Assembly (NCBI GenBank): GCA_000720375.1
Contig: JOAA01000021.1
Location: 186,001 to 250,000 of the forward strand
Length of the DNA stretch: 64,000 nt
Direction of reading: 5' to 3'
From: Rhodococcus rhodnii
GTDB lineage: Bacteria > Actinomycetota > Actinomycetes > Mycobacteriales > Pseudonocardiaceae
Below are positions 63,362 to 64,000 of the stretch, piece by piece. The notes beneath the pieces are model-generated. The model had not been told where the DNA came from. It did not search any database and saw nothing but the letters and a program-made list of their open reading frames with translations. The position numbers were made by a program, and so were the translations under genes. Position 1 is the first letter of the stretch; each line of letters opens with the position of its first letter.

Positions 63362-64000
63362 GTGACCATCACGCGCGACCGGGTGTTCGACGCCCTGAGC
63401 CTGGCCGGGGCGACGGCGCTACTGATCGTGTCGATCGCCGGCCCGCCGGAGAACCTCGCGTACACCGGGATCGGGATCGCCATCCAGGTGATGGCCGTCG
63501 GGCCGCTGATCTGCCGCCGGATCGTTCCGCTCGCGGTCATCTGGTTCACCGCGGCGACCGCGATCGGGATGGCGATCGCCGAGAGCGTGGCACCGGGCAC
63601 GATCATCGATCTGGCCCACGACCAGGGCACGCTGTGGATTCCGCAGGCCGTCACGCCGTTCGCGGTATGCGGGGCGATGACGCACTACCGCAACAAGACC
63701 GCCGTATGGATACCGACCGGAGTGCTGTTCATCCTGGCGCTGCGACCGTGGGAGCTCAACGGGGCCCGGATCGCCCAGTCGCTGCTGTTGGTCATCGTGC
63801 CCGCGGTCATCGGCATGTCCATCTCGGCACGTGACCGCATGTACAAGGTGCTGATGGAGTCGGCGAGGGCCGATGAGCGGGCCAAGCTGGCCGCTGAGAT
63901 GCACGACGTCGTCACCCACCGGGTCAGCCTGATGGTCCTGCAGGCAGGCGGGCTGGAGATGACCGCGCGCGACGAGGAAACCCGCCGTGCTGCCCAAGAA
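63362..64000 (+). CDS. Two-component sensor histidine kinase, N-terminal part
   Basis: Runs off the right edge; 213 codons are present, from the GTG at 63362 (VTITRDRVFDALSLAGATA). Four to five hydrophobic helices occupy residues about 10-145, with no large sensor domain. The HisKA_3 dimerisation box follows, with phosphoacceptor His181 (LAAEMHDVVTHRVSLMVLQAGG). It is a NarL-class kinase, probably paired with a LuxR response regulator outside the window, and may control the divergent MMPL exporter. Confidence 0.88.
   Translation, partial: MTITRDRVFDALSLAGATALLIVSIAGPPENLAYTGIGIAIQVMAVGPLICRRIVPLAVIWFTAATAIGMAIAESVAPGTIIDLAHDQGTLWIPQAVTPFAVCGAMTHYRNKTAVWIPTGVLFILALRPWELNGARIAQSLLLVIVPAVIGMSISARDRMYKVLMESARADERAKLAAEMHDVVTHRVSLMVLQAGGLEMTARDEETRRAAQE

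Noticed and set aside
61951..63834. Plus-strand frame of 627 codons opposite the MMPL gene
   Set aside because: His/Arg/Asp-rich shadow that also crosses the histidine kinase in another frame.

Overview
The window is high-GC, densely packed actinobacterial chromosomal DNA. It has many GTG and some TTG starts, ATGA/GTGA stop-start overlaps, F420- and FMN-dependent oxidoreductases, MocR, TetR and APC-permease families, and Tat signals. Gene content fits Pseudonocardiales (Amycolatopsis/Kibdelosporangium/Lentzea-like), but no rRNA or other marker fixes the genus. I saw no tRNA, rRNA, insertion sequence, phage gene or CRISPR array. Only 22648-23010 exceeds 300 bases without a gene.

Layout. 1-5045: end of a sugar ABC transporter (binding protein, two permeases) in an operon with a LacZ-type beta-galactosidase that carries an in-frame low-complexity insertion built on an imperfect palindrome. 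5026-7665: a MocR regulator divergent from a trans-sulfuration PLP enzyme. 7637-12582 and 17896-20968: a split amine module (aldehyde dehydrogenase, two APC permeases, an Lrp regulator, a class III aminotransferase, a Tat-exported flavin amine oxidase). These are tied together by copies of a 15-bp near-palindrome of the form CTACGGA-A-TCCGTAG. 12703-17965: between the two halves sits a lanthipeptide locus. It has a trifunctional lyase/kinase/cyclase synthetase with a complete zinc site, a 43-residue Cys-rich precursor, a separate LanC-like protein and an FAD monooxygenase.

21053-48261: accessory metabolism and regulators. This stretch holds F420/FMN oxidoreductases, a chorismate mutase, an MFS carrier, ArsR plus an SRPBCC-PDZ fusion, an aminoglycoside-nucleotidyltransferase-like protein, PobA, patatin, a phosphotriesterase-like lactonase, a sulfite-oxidase-like Mo enzyme, two luciferase-like monooxygenases, a metallophosphoesterase, methyltransferases, an acyl-CoA ligase, an SDR, and LysR and TetR regulators. 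48343-53677: P450 with a clear TetR operator, a serine hydrolase, LysE with a divergent MocR, and a nucleoside hydrolase.

53731-60781: transglutaminase-like and creatininase-family genes converge on a tightly coupled six-gene minus-strand operon. In transcription order this is MDR dehydrogenase, PTPS-like protein, glycosyltransferase, methyltransferase, flippase-like membrane protein and a GTP cyclohydrolase II homologue, with a CDP-alcohol phosphatidyltransferase divergent from it. The cyclohydrolase has Met in place of the catalytic Tyr, which predicts a formylated product (FAPy). The PTPS-like protein lacks the catalytic Cys and one zinc His. Together they look like an uncharacterised GTP-derived, glycosylated or lipid-linked metabolite pathway. 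60671-64000: a small beta-helix protein, an MMPL transporter and the start of a sensor histidine kinase.

The two most promising undescribed systems are the lanthipeptide locus and the noncanonical GTP-cyclohydrolase operon.
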